NCBI GenBank assembly: GCA_039926025.1 | Contig: JBDSXV010000164.1 | Span: 1 to 19,205, forward strand | DNA: 19,205 nucleotides | From: Dokdonella_A sp039926025 | Lineage (GTDB): Bacteria; Pseudomonadota; Gammaproteobacteria; Xanthomonadales; Rhodanobacteraceae | Direction of reading: 5' to 3' | Shown: positions 6,906 to 14,565 of the stretch, piece by piece | Numbering within the stretch: position 1 is the first letter of the stretch | Layout: each line of letters starts with the position of its first letter | Position numbers and translations under genes: made by a program | Notes under the pieces: model-generated | Databases searched by the model: none | The model's input: the letters and a program-made list of their open reading frames with translations, nothing else | Told to the model about the DNA's origin: nothing

Positions 6906-8309
6906 GTGCTGTTCAATTCGTTTCATTTCATCGTCTTCTTCATCGTCGTTCTCGCGCTGAACCAGCCGCTAAAGCGCTGGCCGGTCGCGCAGAAACTGAT
7001 GTTGCTGGCAGCGAGCTACTATTTCTACGGCCAGTGGGAATGGCGCTATCTGTTCCTGGTCTGGTTCTCGACCATCGTCGACTACCTGATTGGCCTGCGC
7101 ATGCCGCGTACGCCAAACCCGCGACGGCTGGTCGTGGTCAGCGTGCTCGTCAACCTCGGCTTTCTCGCGATCTTCAAGTACGCCAACTGGCTTATCGCCA
7201 GCCTCAACGGCAGCGCCGCGCTATTCGGCAGCGCGTGGCACATCACGCCGATCGATTTGCTGCTACCGGTGGGCATCTCGTTCTATACGTTCCAGAGCCT
7301 GTCCTACACGATCGACGTGTATCGCGGTGAATTGCCGCCGCGGAAAAACCTGCTCGACTACGCGCTCGCGGTTGCGTTCTTCCCGCAGATCGAAGCCGGC
7401 CCGATCGTGCGCGCGCGCGAATTCCTCGCCGAGCTCGATGGCGAACAGCGCATCGACTTCAGCGACGTCAAGCGCGCGCTCGTGCTGATCGCGTTCGGTT
7501 ACGTCAAGAAGCTCGTGTTCGCAGACAATCTTGCGGCGATTGCCGATCCGGTATTCGACAATCCGCTCGCGCACGGATTCTGGGACAGCCTGCTCGCCGT
7601 GTACGCATTCGCGTTCCAGATCTATTGCGACTTTTCCGGCTACACCGACATAGCGATCGGCTGTGCCCTGCTGCTCGGCATCCGCTTCCCGCAGAATTTC
7701 AACTATCCCTACGCAGCCGACAGCATCCAGGACTTCTGGCGTCGCTGGCACATGACTCTGTCACGATGGCTGCGCGACTATCTCTACATTCCTCTCGGCG
7801 GCAATCGCAAGGGCCGCGTGCGCACGTACTCGAATCTGATGATCACGATGCTGCTCGGCGGGCTCTGGCATGGTGCAAGCTGGAACTTCGTGATCTGGGG
7901 CGGCCTGCACGGCAGCTACCTCGCGTTCGAGCGCGCGGTGCTGGGTCGCCTGCACTGGTGGAATTCAGCACACCCTGCGGCACACGTTCTGCGCATCCTG
8001 GTGACGTTCCAGCTTGCGTGCCTCGCCTGGGTTTTCTTCCGCACACGCAGCCTCTCGCAAAGCCATGCGCTGCTCGCCAACCTCGCGCATCCTTCGCTGT
8101 CCACGTTCGATCTCACGGCACACGGCGGCACCGCCCTGCTGGTGGCCGCATTGTTTGTCGCCCAACTGCTCGGTGCGCGCCTCGACTACAAAGGCCGCAT
8201 CGCGGGCGGGCGCGGACCCATGCTGGTTCTCGCGCTCGCCACGGCCATTGTGATGGTGATCTGGTTCGCGCCGGCGGTCAGCGCACCTTTCATCTACTTC
8301 CAGTTTTGA
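6906..8309 (+). CDS. MBOAT-family membrane O-acyltransferase (AlgI-like)
   Basis: A 467-residue integral membrane protein when started at the GTG at 6906, giving MLFNSFHFIVFF, very like the usual start of AlgI-type proteins. An upstream in-frame ATG at 6822 adds 28 residues with no membrane character. Conserved MBOAT blocks follow: ASYYFYGQWEW, LLLPVGISFYTFQSLSYTIDVYRG, PQIEAGPIVRAREF, FSGYTDIAIGCALLLGI, then DFWRRWHMTLSRWLRDYLYIPLGG with His282 and LGGLWHGASWNFVIWG with the catalytic-type His322. These proteins pass acyl groups (often acetyl) across the inner membrane to a periplasmic acceptor such as alginate, cellulose, peptidoglycan or teichoic acid. The next gene, 16 bases on, encodes a partner of the SGNH type. 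The acceptor cannot be told from sequence. Confidence 0.92.
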   Translation: MLFNSFHFIVFFIVVLALNQPLKRWPVAQKLMLLAASYYFYGQWEWRYLFLVWFSTIVDYLIGLRMPRTPNPRRLVVVSVLVNLGFLAIFKYANWLIASLNGSAALFGSAWHITPIDLLLPVGISFYTFQSLSYTIDVYRGELPPRKNLLDYALAVAFFPQIEAGPIVRAREFLAELDGEQRIDFSDVKRALVLIAFGYVKKLVFADNLAAIADPVFDNPLAHGFWDSLLAVYAFAFQIYCDFSGYTDIAIGCALLLGIRFPQNFNYPYAADSIQDFWRRWHMTLSRWLRDYLYIPLGGNRKGRVRTYSNLMITMLLGGLWHGASWNFVIWGGLHGSYLAFERAVLGRLHWWNSAHPAAHVLRILVTFQLACLAWVFFRTRSLSQSHALLANLAHPSLSTFDLTAHGGTALLVAALFVAQLLGARLDYKGRIAGGRGPMLVLALATAIVMVIWFAPAVSAPFIYFQF

Positions 8310-8325
8310 TGAGGCGCTCCTGACC

Positions 8326-9504
8326 ATGCTGCGCATTCTCCTCATCCTGCTTGCCCCGCTGCTGTTGCTGGCATTGCTGGAAGTCGCGTTCGAGAGCGGA
8401 ATGTGGGAACCGCTGGCGCAGCCGATGAGTCACGCCGGCACCAGCGTGCGCCTGAAACATGCGCTGCGTGATCCGTCCATCCCGCGCATCGATTATGTGA
8501 CGCTCGGCAGCTCGCGCCCGGAATATGGCCTCGATCATGCGTTGCTCGCTGCGACGGCGAAGCAAGCGGGGCGTGTGCACGCGAATCTCGCGATGCCGGG
8601 ATCGCACTGGGTCACGATCGGCCTCCTTGCTGATTGGTTGCAGCAGGCACACTCTGAAGTGAGCGGAGGGATCGTTGCGCTGTCGATTCAGGACCTGGCC
8701 AACCCCGGTAACGGCAGCTACGAACTTGGCATCGTGCAGCCATTCCGCCACTTTGGCGACGTGGGCATGGTCACCGAGCACGTTGCGTTCGATCGCGCCG
8801 ACGTCACCACGTACGGCATCTACTCGGCACTGTTCGGCTGGCGCGCCGATATCCAGGAATTTGTGCGTCATCCGTATGCACGGAAGCGAACGCTTGACTG
8901 GTTCAAGGCGAACATGCCACCGTTGAAGTCGCTGTTCGAAAATCCCGAATCGCACGGCGACATGTGCGCCTTTGGCCTCGATGCGATCGACGCCTGCGAC
9001 AAGGTCGACGCATCGAGCGACCCCGAACGCGACGGCCTCAAGCGACAGTGCAAGGAATTGCGAGGCAATGCCGTCGGCCGAGCCGATTTTGGCGCGCTGG
9101 CCCAGCAGCAGCCGCTGCCGGATTTCATGCGCAAGACGCGCGACGTTGTACAGGCGCAACTGCGCGCAATACCGTGGCCGCAGCCACCCCTGGTCGTGCT
9201 GATGCCGGTACCGCGCATCTGGACACGCGACGTACTGGGCACGGGCCTGCACGAATGGGCGCTGGCCATCCTGCAGCCGCTGGCGGACGAGCATCGCATC
9301 CGTCTCATCGACGCCACTGAATTTTTTGCGGCCGACGCCGATGCCGGCTGCAGCGCGTTCTTCGATTTCTATCACCAGAACGCCATCGGGCGAGAACGGT
9401 TCACGCGCTGGCTGTTGCCGCAGATCGAGCAGTTTCTCTATCGGGACGATCCAAGCCGTGATACCAAGACCCCTGCAATACTACCTGCCAAATCGTCGCG
9501 ATGA
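8326..9504 (+). CDS. Membrane-anchored SGNH/DltD-like protein, partner of MBOAT
   Basis: A 392-residue protein with one hydrophobic N-terminal segment (residues 3-22, MLRILLILLAPLLLLALLEV), so probably anchored in the inner membrane and facing the periplasm. The first catalytic-type block is VTLGSSRPEYGLD (58-70), with Ser62/Ser63 as nucleophile candidates. A late DFYHQN block gives Asp347 and His350, the Asp-x-x-His pair of SGNH esterases. The GSS plus DxxH pattern is closer to DltD than to the GDS of lipases. In AlgI/AlgJ, PatA/PatB and DltB/DltD systems such a protein takes the acyl group from the MBOAT and passes it to the final acceptor. I infer the same division of work here. Its last codons overlap the methyltransferase start (ATGA). 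Confidence 0.72.
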   Translation: MLRILLILLAPLLLLALLEVAFESGMWEPLAQPMSHAGTSVRLKHALRDPSIPRIDYVTLGSSRPEYGLDHALLAATAKQAGRVHANLAMPGSHWVTIGLLADWLQQAHSEVSGGIVALSIQDLANPGNGSYELGIVQPFRHFGDVGMVTEHVAFDRADVTTYGIYSALFGWRADIQEFVRHPYARKRTLDWFKANMPPLKSLFENPESHGDMCAFGLDAIDACDKVDASSDPERDGLKRQCKELRGNAVGRADFGALAQQQPLPDFMRKTRDVVQAQLRAIPWPQPPLVVLMPVPRIWTRDVLGTGLHEWALAILQPLADEHRIRLIDATEFFAADADAGCSAFFDFYHQNAIGRERFTRWLLPQIEQFLYRDDPSRDTKTPAILPAKSSR

Positions 9505-10574
9505 ATTTTCTGTCATCCAATGTCCTCCGCCGGGTGCTGCAGAGTCTGCGCCGACGATGGCGGGCGGCGCTACATGCATCTTCGCCTGACTACTCCAGCC
9601 GCTTGGCAGCCGAACGCGCGATCTTCGCCGACCAAGTCGAAGTACACGATCTTCCCGCAATCTTCCACTACTGGTCGAACAAATACCTTCGGCCAAAGCT
9701 CGAATTTGCCGGGTTTTCCCACCCCGACGCATTCTTCGCAAACTATTTCGAGCGCGCTTGCGCAGACGCAAGTTCCTTGCCCGCACGCTTCGCCAGTCTT
9801 GGTTGCGGCAACGGCGATACCGAGGTGCGCGTTGCAGCCATGCTGGTCGGGCGTGGCGTGTGTGATTTCACCATAGATTGCATCGACATCAATGAGGCAA
9901 TGCTGGAGCGCGCTCGCCGGCTCGCCGACGATGCGCGGGTCTCTACGCAGATCCGCACCGTCGTCGGCGACTTCAACGACTGGCGTCCTGCGGGGCGCTA
10001 CGACGCCATCATGGCCAACCAGAGCCTGCATCATGTCCTCAACCTGGAAAGCCTGTTCGACACCGTGGACGCAGCGCTTGAACCGAACGGCCGCTTCATG
10101 ACGTCGGACATGATCGGGCGCAACGGCCACATGCGCTGGCCGGAGGCATTGGCGATCGTGCGGGAATTCTGGAAAGAACTGCCTGCGGAATACCGCTACA
10201 ACGTCCAGCTCAAACGTCAGGAAAACCAATTCAAGGATTGGGATTGTTCGGGCGAAGGATTCGAAGGCATTCGCGCGCAGGACGTCCTGCGCCTGCTCGT
10301 CGATCGCTTCGATTTCGAACTGTTCATTCCGTACGCAAACGTCATCGACCCCTTCATCGACCGTAATTTCGGCCCGCATTTCGACGCAAAAAACCCGCGC
10401 GACCGCGAATTCATCGATCGCGTGCAGGCGCGCGACGACGCGGCGATCGAGGCCGGGATCATCACACCGACGCATTTGATCGCCGTGATGCGGCGCCGTC
10501 CGTACGCTGGAGAGCAGCGAATCATCGGCAATCGCATGCCTCGCGATTGCGTGCGTGCGGCACCGCAAGAATGA
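9501..10574 (+). CDS. Class I SAM-dependent methyltransferase
   Basis: A 357-residue protein whose ATG overlaps the stop of the preceding gene as ATGA, so the two are likely translationally coupled. Motif I is FASLGCGNGDTEV (about 97-109). The acidic residue after strand beta-2 is Asp129 in IDCIDINEAML. Motif IV-like residues are ANQSLHHVLNLESLF, typical of class I methyltransferases acting on small molecules or glycans. A basic N-terminal helix (RRVLQSLRRRWRAAL) precedes the fold, and about 130 residues follow the Rossmann core, including the INPF-like region with FDFELFIPYANVIDPFIDRNFGP. The substrate is unknown; the context suggests a methyl decoration of the same molecule that the MBOAT pair acylates. 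Nearest relatives may be surface-polysaccharide methyltransferases (inference). Confidence 0.85.
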   Translation: MNFLSSNVLRRVLQSLRRRWRAALHASSPDYSSRLAAERAIFADQVEVHDLPAIFHYWSNKYLRPKLEFAGFSHPDAFFANYFERACADASSLPARFASLGCGNGDTEVRVAAMLVGRGVCDFTIDCIDINEAMLERARRLADDARVSTQIRTVVGDFNDWRPAGRYDAIMANQSLHHVLNLESLFDTVDAALEPNGRFMTSDMIGRNGHMRWPEALAIVREFWKELPAEYRYNVQLKRQENQFKDWDCSGEGFEGIRAQDVLRLLVDRFDFELFIPYANVIDPFIDRNFGPHFDAKNPRDREFIDRVQARDDAAIEAGIITPTHLIAVMRRRPYAGEQRIIGNRMPRDCVRAAPQE

Positions 10575-10687
10575 ATGAACGTGCGTCGCTTGGTGCGCAA
10601 GCGGACACCTCGGATCAATCGCAACGGTCGCGCCGCGTCACACGCTGAGCTGCAATCAACGCACCGCCGGTCGCGCGCAGCAAGTGA

Positions 10688-11386
10688 TCAGATTGCTTTT
10701 CTGCTTCTCTGCTCAACCAGTGTCAACGCCACCTTGTCGCGCAGATAAACGGGCAGCGCCAGTTCAGGCGCGACGCCTCTGCCCGCACGCGCGAGCGGCA
10801 GCGCGAGACGCGCAATATCGACTGCTTGCGGATAACGTTCGCCCTCTGCCCACAAGGGGGCGGTGGAAAAGTGGGTGGCGAGCGCATCGCGGTAGCTCGC
10901 CCAGCCGCTGCCGACGACATTCCATGAGGTCATGGCTGGAAGTTTCAACGCTGCCGCGGGGCCGACCGACTCGTCATCGATCGGTTCGACCAGCCCCGCC
11001 GCCGTGCGCCGGAAGGTACCCGCGTAGATTTCGCCCATGCGTGCATCAATGACAGCGAGGATGGCGCCGCCGTTATCCGGCGCCTGCATCGCAAGCGCCG
11101 CGAGCGACGATACGGCAACGATCGGGATGTCGAGCGCAAGGGCGATGCCCTGGGCTGCCGAGATCGCCAGACGCACGCCGGTGAATGCGCCAGGCCCGCA
11201 ACCCACGCCCAACGCGACAAGATCGCGTCGCGCCAGGCCCGCTTCAGCGAGCAGCTCTTCGCACATCGGCAACAGAAGGTCGGCGTGACGGCGCGGCGCG
11301 ATCTCGCTGCGCGTCAGCAGACGCTCGCCAGCCAGCAAGGCGGCCGAGCACGATTCGGTGGCGGTTTCCAGCGCGAGCAGGTTCAT
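10688..11386 (-). CDS. tsaB: tRNA threonylcarbamoyladenosine biosynthesis protein TsaB
   Basis: A 232-residue TsaB (YeaZ) protein. With TsaD and TsaE it forms the complex that transfers the threonylcarbamoyl group to A37 of tRNAs reading ANN codons. The N-terminal LALETAT (4-10) and the GPGAFTGVRLAI block (64-75) are diagnostic of the ASKHA fold shared with TsaD; IDARMGEIYAG follows at about 113-123. TsaB is a scaffold and not catalytic, consistent with the absence of TsaD metal-binding histidines. It lies nine bases downstream of creD on the same strand and probably shares its transcript. It converges with the methyltransferase gene over a 113-nt gap in which I see no strong terminator. Confidence 0.96.
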   Translation of the reverse strand: MNLLALETATESCSAALLAGERLLTRSEIAPRRHADLLLPMCEELLAEAGLARRDLVALGVGCGPGAFTGVRLAISAAQGIALALDIPIVAVSSLAALAMQAPDNGGAILAVIDARMGEIYAGTFRRTAAGLVEPIDDESVGPAAALKLPAMTSWNVVGSGWASYRDALATHFSTAPLWAEGERYPQAVDIARLALPLARAGRGVAPELALPVYLRDKVALTLVEQRSRKAI

Positions 11387-11395
11387 GCGCCAATT

Positions 11396-12709
11396 CTATC
11401 CGCCAGCGCCGCGCATGGCATACCAGTCGACGCGACGGGTCAGATACATCATGGCGGTCACCGCGAGCAGCAGCGCAAGCGAACCCATCATCAGCGCGTA
11501 GTCCTCGCTCGACACAAGCCCATAGAGCAGGCCGTAGATCATGCCGAGCAGGCCCCCGAGCATGAGTCCTGCACGTCGCTGGGCGAGCACCGCTGCGGCA
11601 TAGCTGCCAACCATCGCCACCGTCGCGACGGCAGCGAACGCGTACGACGCGGCAAAGCCGATCTGCTCCGACAGCGCGAGCAGCACCACATAGAACGTGC
11701 ACAGCGCGAGGCCGACCAGCAGGTATTGCACCGGGTGCACACGCAAGCCGCGCAGAACCTCGAACAGGAAGAACGCGACAAAGGTGAGTGCGATGAACAG
11801 CACGCCATATTTCCCGGCGCGCACGTTCTGCTGGTAGGCGTTCGCCGGACGCACCAGACTTACGCCGAAGGCTGAATCGCCGAGCGCGAGTGAAGCCGAG
11901 TCGCTTTCCTGCCAGTGCTGCGCAATACGACGGCTGAGGTCGAGCACCTGCCAGCTCGCCTCGAAGCCCTTTTCATCCACGTGATGCGCGGCCGGCAGGA
12001 ACGCACCGTCGAAGCCCGGGTCGGGCCATGCGCCATCGATGCGCACTTCGGTATGCCGCGCCAGCGGCAATGCGGCAATGCGCTCGGTGCCTGCGAGGGT
12101 GAGGTCGAACTCGAAAGGGATTGGCTGCGCCAACGCTGTGGCATCAAGCGCAAGCGGCGAGGCGATGGTCGCAATCCCGCCGAGTCCAGCCCCGTCTGGC
12201 CCGAAATCGACTTCCCTGGCGCCGATATGTACGGACGAAACGCGCCGGATGCCGCGCACGTCTGCAATCGGTACGCGCACCTGCGCGAGCTGCCATTGCG
12301 GCTCACCGCCGCCCGCGCTCAACAACCTCAGATCGGCAGGATTGAAGTGGCCGGCTATTTTCATCTCCGCTGTATAGACGGCAGTTTCGTAGATTCCGTA
12401 GCGGCGCAGCTCCGGCTTCATTGTCGCCTGAATATTCAGGGTGTCGGGCAGCAGGTATCCACTGACATCAACCACAACGATGCCTTTCTCCTGCTGTTGC
12501 CGATAGCGCACAGGCACCACGAGCACAGGGCCGCCCACCACCTGTGGTGCGCCCCAGCGATCGGCAATTTGCCGCGTTGCCTCGACCGCTCGCTGCTGCC
12601 GCTCGCCAATCAGACCATTGACTTGCGCCAGAGGAATCATCAGCAGCAGGGCCAGCGCTGCTATACCGAGTACCTTGAACAGCACACCGTTCATCCATTG
12701 CGTCGCCAT
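11396..12709 (-). CDS. creD: Inner membrane protein CreD
   Basis: A 437-residue CreD-family protein. The ATG at 12709 is chosen because a GGAGG lies seven bases before it; the nearby ATG at 12715 is too close to that site, and the longer frame to 12922 has no CreD similarity. The protein has one N-terminal membrane segment (about 8-29), a large periplasmic domain, and about five C-terminal membrane segments. The block AGKYGVLFIALTFVAFFLFE, followed by LRVHPVQYLLVGLALCTFYVVLLALSEQIGF, is the family signature. In E. coli creD is induced by CreBC and linked to envelope stability and colicin E2 tolerance; in Stenotrophomonas and Aeromonas it is tied to beta-lactam response. No creB or creC is seen in this window. 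Confidence 0.95.
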   Translation of the reverse strand: MATQWMNGVLFKVLGIAALALLLMIPLAQVNGLIGERQQRAVEATRQIADRWGAPQVVGGPVLVVPVRYRQQQEKGIVVVDVSGYLLPDTLNIQATMKPELRRYGIYETAVYTAEMKIAGHFNPADLRLLSAGGGEPQWQLAQVRVPIADVRGIRRVSSVHIGAREVDFGPDGAGLGGIATIASPLALDATALAQPIPFEFDLTLAGTERIAALPLARHTEVRIDGAWPDPGFDGAFLPAAHHVDEKGFEASWQVLDLSRRIAQHWQESDSASLALGDSAFGVSLVRPANAYQQNVRAGKYGVLFIALTFVAFFLFEVLRGLRVHPVQYLLVGLALCTFYVVLLALSEQIGFAASYAFAAVATVAMVGSYAAAVLAQRRAGLMLGGLLGMIYGLLYGLVSSEDYALMMGSLALLLAVTAMMYLTRRVDWYAMRGAGG

Positions 12710-12894
12710 GATCATGCCTCCTTCGGGGATGCATGCATTGCAACCGAGGATCACGGCGACGCGCGGGCGAAATCGGGCCGCCATCTGACACCACGGGTCC
12801 TTCATGCGGCGCGACCATCCTGCGCGACCTTGACTCAATCCAAACATCGGCAGTGCTAGGCTCGGGTCATGACCGATGCGGCAAAGGCAGTGCG

Positions 12895-13410
12895 ATGACG
12901 GCGACCGGCGCGAGCGTGCCATGGCTGCTGCTCGGATTTGTGCTCGGCTGGATCGCCTGCCGACTGGTGTCCCGACGCGCTCGCCGCAGCGGCGTGCCGG
13001 AACAGCGCAGCGAATCCCCGATACCTACGCAGCCGCCCACTCCTGAATCGCCACCACCAGTGCAGGACCCCGTGCCCGTCGGGCCTTCGCCCTCGCGCAT
13101 GATCGACGTCGGCGCGGCGCGCGCGGCGGGCTTCAACATGAAACACGCCGACGACCTCACTATCATTGAAGGCATCGGACCGAAGACCGACGAGTTGCTG
13201 CGCGCGAATGGCATCGAAAGTTTCGTGCAGGTCGCGCAACTGCATGTCGATGATTTCCTCGAGATCCTTGAACGCGGCGGCCCGAACTTCCGTCTCACCA
13301 ACCCTGCGACGTGGGCGCAGCAGGCCTTGCTCGCCGCCGAAAACCGCTGGGCAGACTTGAAGCGCGCGCAGAACGGGATGATCGGCGCTGGGCCCGATCA
13401 AGAAACCTGA
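12895..13410 (+). CDS. Membrane-anchored helix-hairpin-helix protein
   Basis: A 171-residue protein from the ATG at 12895, with AAGG at 12884-12887 as the likely ribosome binding site. Residues 8-25 (VPWLLLGFVLGWIACRLV) form one membrane segment, followed by a basic stretch and a proline-rich linker (34-67). The C-terminal domain contains DDLTIIEGIGPKTDELLRANGI (86-107), a helix-hairpin-helix of the DUF4332-like kind that resembles a DNA-binding hairpin in polymerase and ligase families. The basic patch after the membrane helix suggests the HHH domain is cytoplasmic. It is divergent from creD, with 185 bases between the starts. The function is unknown; HHH domains can bind nucleic acid or proteins, and nothing here settles which. 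Confidence 0.8.
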   Translation: MTATGASVPWLLLGFVLGWIACRLVSRRARRSGVPEQRSESPIPTQPPTPESPPPVQDPVPVGPSPSRMIDVGAARAAGFNMKHADDLTIIEGIGPKTDELLRANGIESFVQVAQLHVDDFLEILERGGPNFRLTNPATWAQQALLAAENRWADLKRAQNGMIGAGPDQET

Positions 13411-13452
13411 TCAGCGCGCGTCAACCGGACACGACGATCGAAGGAGCCATTC

Positions 13453-13782
13453 GTGCAATTGTCAGACATTCCGTTCAGAACAACCGACTGGTCGTCCGTC
13501 GAACGGACAGAGCACGCGGGTGAGACGGGCATTGCATACTGGCGCACACAGCAGTTCGCGAGCGTGCGCGTCCGCATGGTCGAGTACACGCCGGGCTACC
13601 GCGCGGATCACTGGTGCAGCAAGGGTCATATCCTGTTGTGCATCGAAGGCGAGCTGCTCACCGAGCTCGATGACGGCAGGACATTCACGCTGACGCCGGG
13701 TATGAGTTACCAGGTCGCCGACGATGCGGAACCGCATCGCTCAAGCACGAAGATTGGCGCAAGACTCTTCATCATCGACTGA
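13453..13782 (+). CDS. DHCW-motif cupin-fold protein
   Basis: A 109-residue small beta protein starting with GTG at 13453, six bases after AAGGAG (13441-13446). It has the diagnostic ADHWCSKGHILLCIEGEL block (51-68) of the DHCW-motif cupin family, with Asp52, His53, Cys55 and His59 as possible metal ligands, plus GMSYQVADDAEPHRSSTK (83-100) with a further His95. The whole chain fits a single cupin barrel. Family members are uncharacterised enzymes or sensors; I would not guess the ligand. It starts 42 bases after the HHH gene and is 24 bases before the DUF347 gene, so all three may be one transcript. Confidence 0.88.
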   Translation: MQLSDIPFRTTDWSSVERTEHAGETGIAYWRTQQFASVRVRMVEYTPGYRADHWCSKGHILLCIEGELLTELDDGRTFTLTPGMSYQVADDAEPHRSSTKIGARLFIID

Positions 13783-13806
13783 ACACGACAACGGAAATTG
13801 CCACGC

Positions 13807-14565
13807 ATGAATCCCGACGCCGATCGCTCCCTCAGCAAGGTTCCGCAAGTCACCCTGGTGTTCTGGCTCACGAAGATCCTCGCCACGACTCTGGGCGAGA
13901 CGGGCGGCGACGCCGTCTCGATGTCGATGGGACTCGGCTACCTCGTCGGCACCGGCATTTTTGCTGCGATCTTCCTGATTGCGGTGACGGCTCAGGTGTC
14001 TGCGAAAAAATTCCATCCGCTCCTGTACTGGGCGACGATCATTGCGACGACGACAGTGGGCACGACGCTTGCGGATTTCGCCGATCGTTCGCTCGGCATC
14101 GGCTATGCGGGTGGCACGATCATGCTGTCTGCATGCCTAGCCGCGACGCTGCTGCTGTGGCAGCGCGTTCTTGGAACCGTCGCGGTGGCAAGCGTGCATT
14201 CGCCGGCGGCCGAAACGTTCTACTGGGTCACGATCATGTTTTCGCAGACGCTCGGCACGGCCCTCGGCGACTGGACCGCTGATGGGGCAGGACTCGGCTA
14301 TAGCGGCAGCGCACTGGTGTTCGGCGCGATGCTCGCCTTGATCGCGGTTGCATACTATCGAACGGCCATTTCGCGCACGGTGCTGTTCTGGGCCGCGTTC
14401 ATTCTTACGCGTCCACTGGGTGCCGTCGTCGGCGACTTTCTTGATAAGCCCGTTGCCGACGGCGGACTGGAACTGAGCCGCTACACTGCATCGGCGTGTC
14501 TCCTGGCGATGATGGCGTTGTGTATCTTTCTGTTGCCGCAGAGAGCAGCAGAGCGGGCGCATTGA
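13807..14565 (+). CDS. DUF347/COG4705 four-repeat membrane protein
   Basis: A 252-residue integral membrane protein built from four copies of one unit. Each unit starts with an aromatic-Trp pair (FW20, YW75, YW140, FW195) and continues roughly as x(5-8)TxxLGxxxGD, then LGYxxGT in the first three. Examples are TLGETGGDAVSMSMGLGY, TVGTTLADFADRSLGIGY and TLGTALGDWTADGAGLGY. The fourth copy is more divergent (PLGAVVGDFLDKPVADGG). This is the repeat pattern of DUF347, two membrane segments per unit. The conserved acidic residues sit in a membrane-facing position, so an ion or small-solute channel or carrier is conceivable, but the function is unknown. A TTG at 13798 would add three residues; the ATG at 13807 is preferred. 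Confidence 0.88.
   Translation: MNPDADRSLSKVPQVTLVFWLTKILATTLGETGGDAVSMSMGLGYLVGTGIFAAIFLIAVTAQVSAKKFHPLLYWATIIATTTVGTTLADFADRSLGIGYAGGTIMLSACLAATLLLWQRVLGTVAVASVHSPAAETFYWVTIMFSQTLGTALGDWTADGAGLGYSGSALVFGAMLALIAVAYYRTAISRTVLFWAAFILTRPLGAVVGDFLDKPVADGGLELSRYTASACLLAMMALCIFLLPQRAAERAH

Noticed and set aside
10575..10687. Terminator between the methyltransferase and tsaB
   Set aside because: Only a five-base CGCTT/AAGCG stem without a U-tract was seen.
12830..12862. Promoter for the HHH gene (TTGACT and TAGGCT)
   Set aside because: The spacing is 21 bases, too long for a normal sigma-70 promoter; only the TGC-TAGGCT extended -10 is suggestive.
12710..12922. 71-residue extension of CreD
   Set aside because: It has no CreD similarity and crosses the divergent intergenic region and the start of the HHH gene; the ATG at 12709 has a well-spaced GGAGG.
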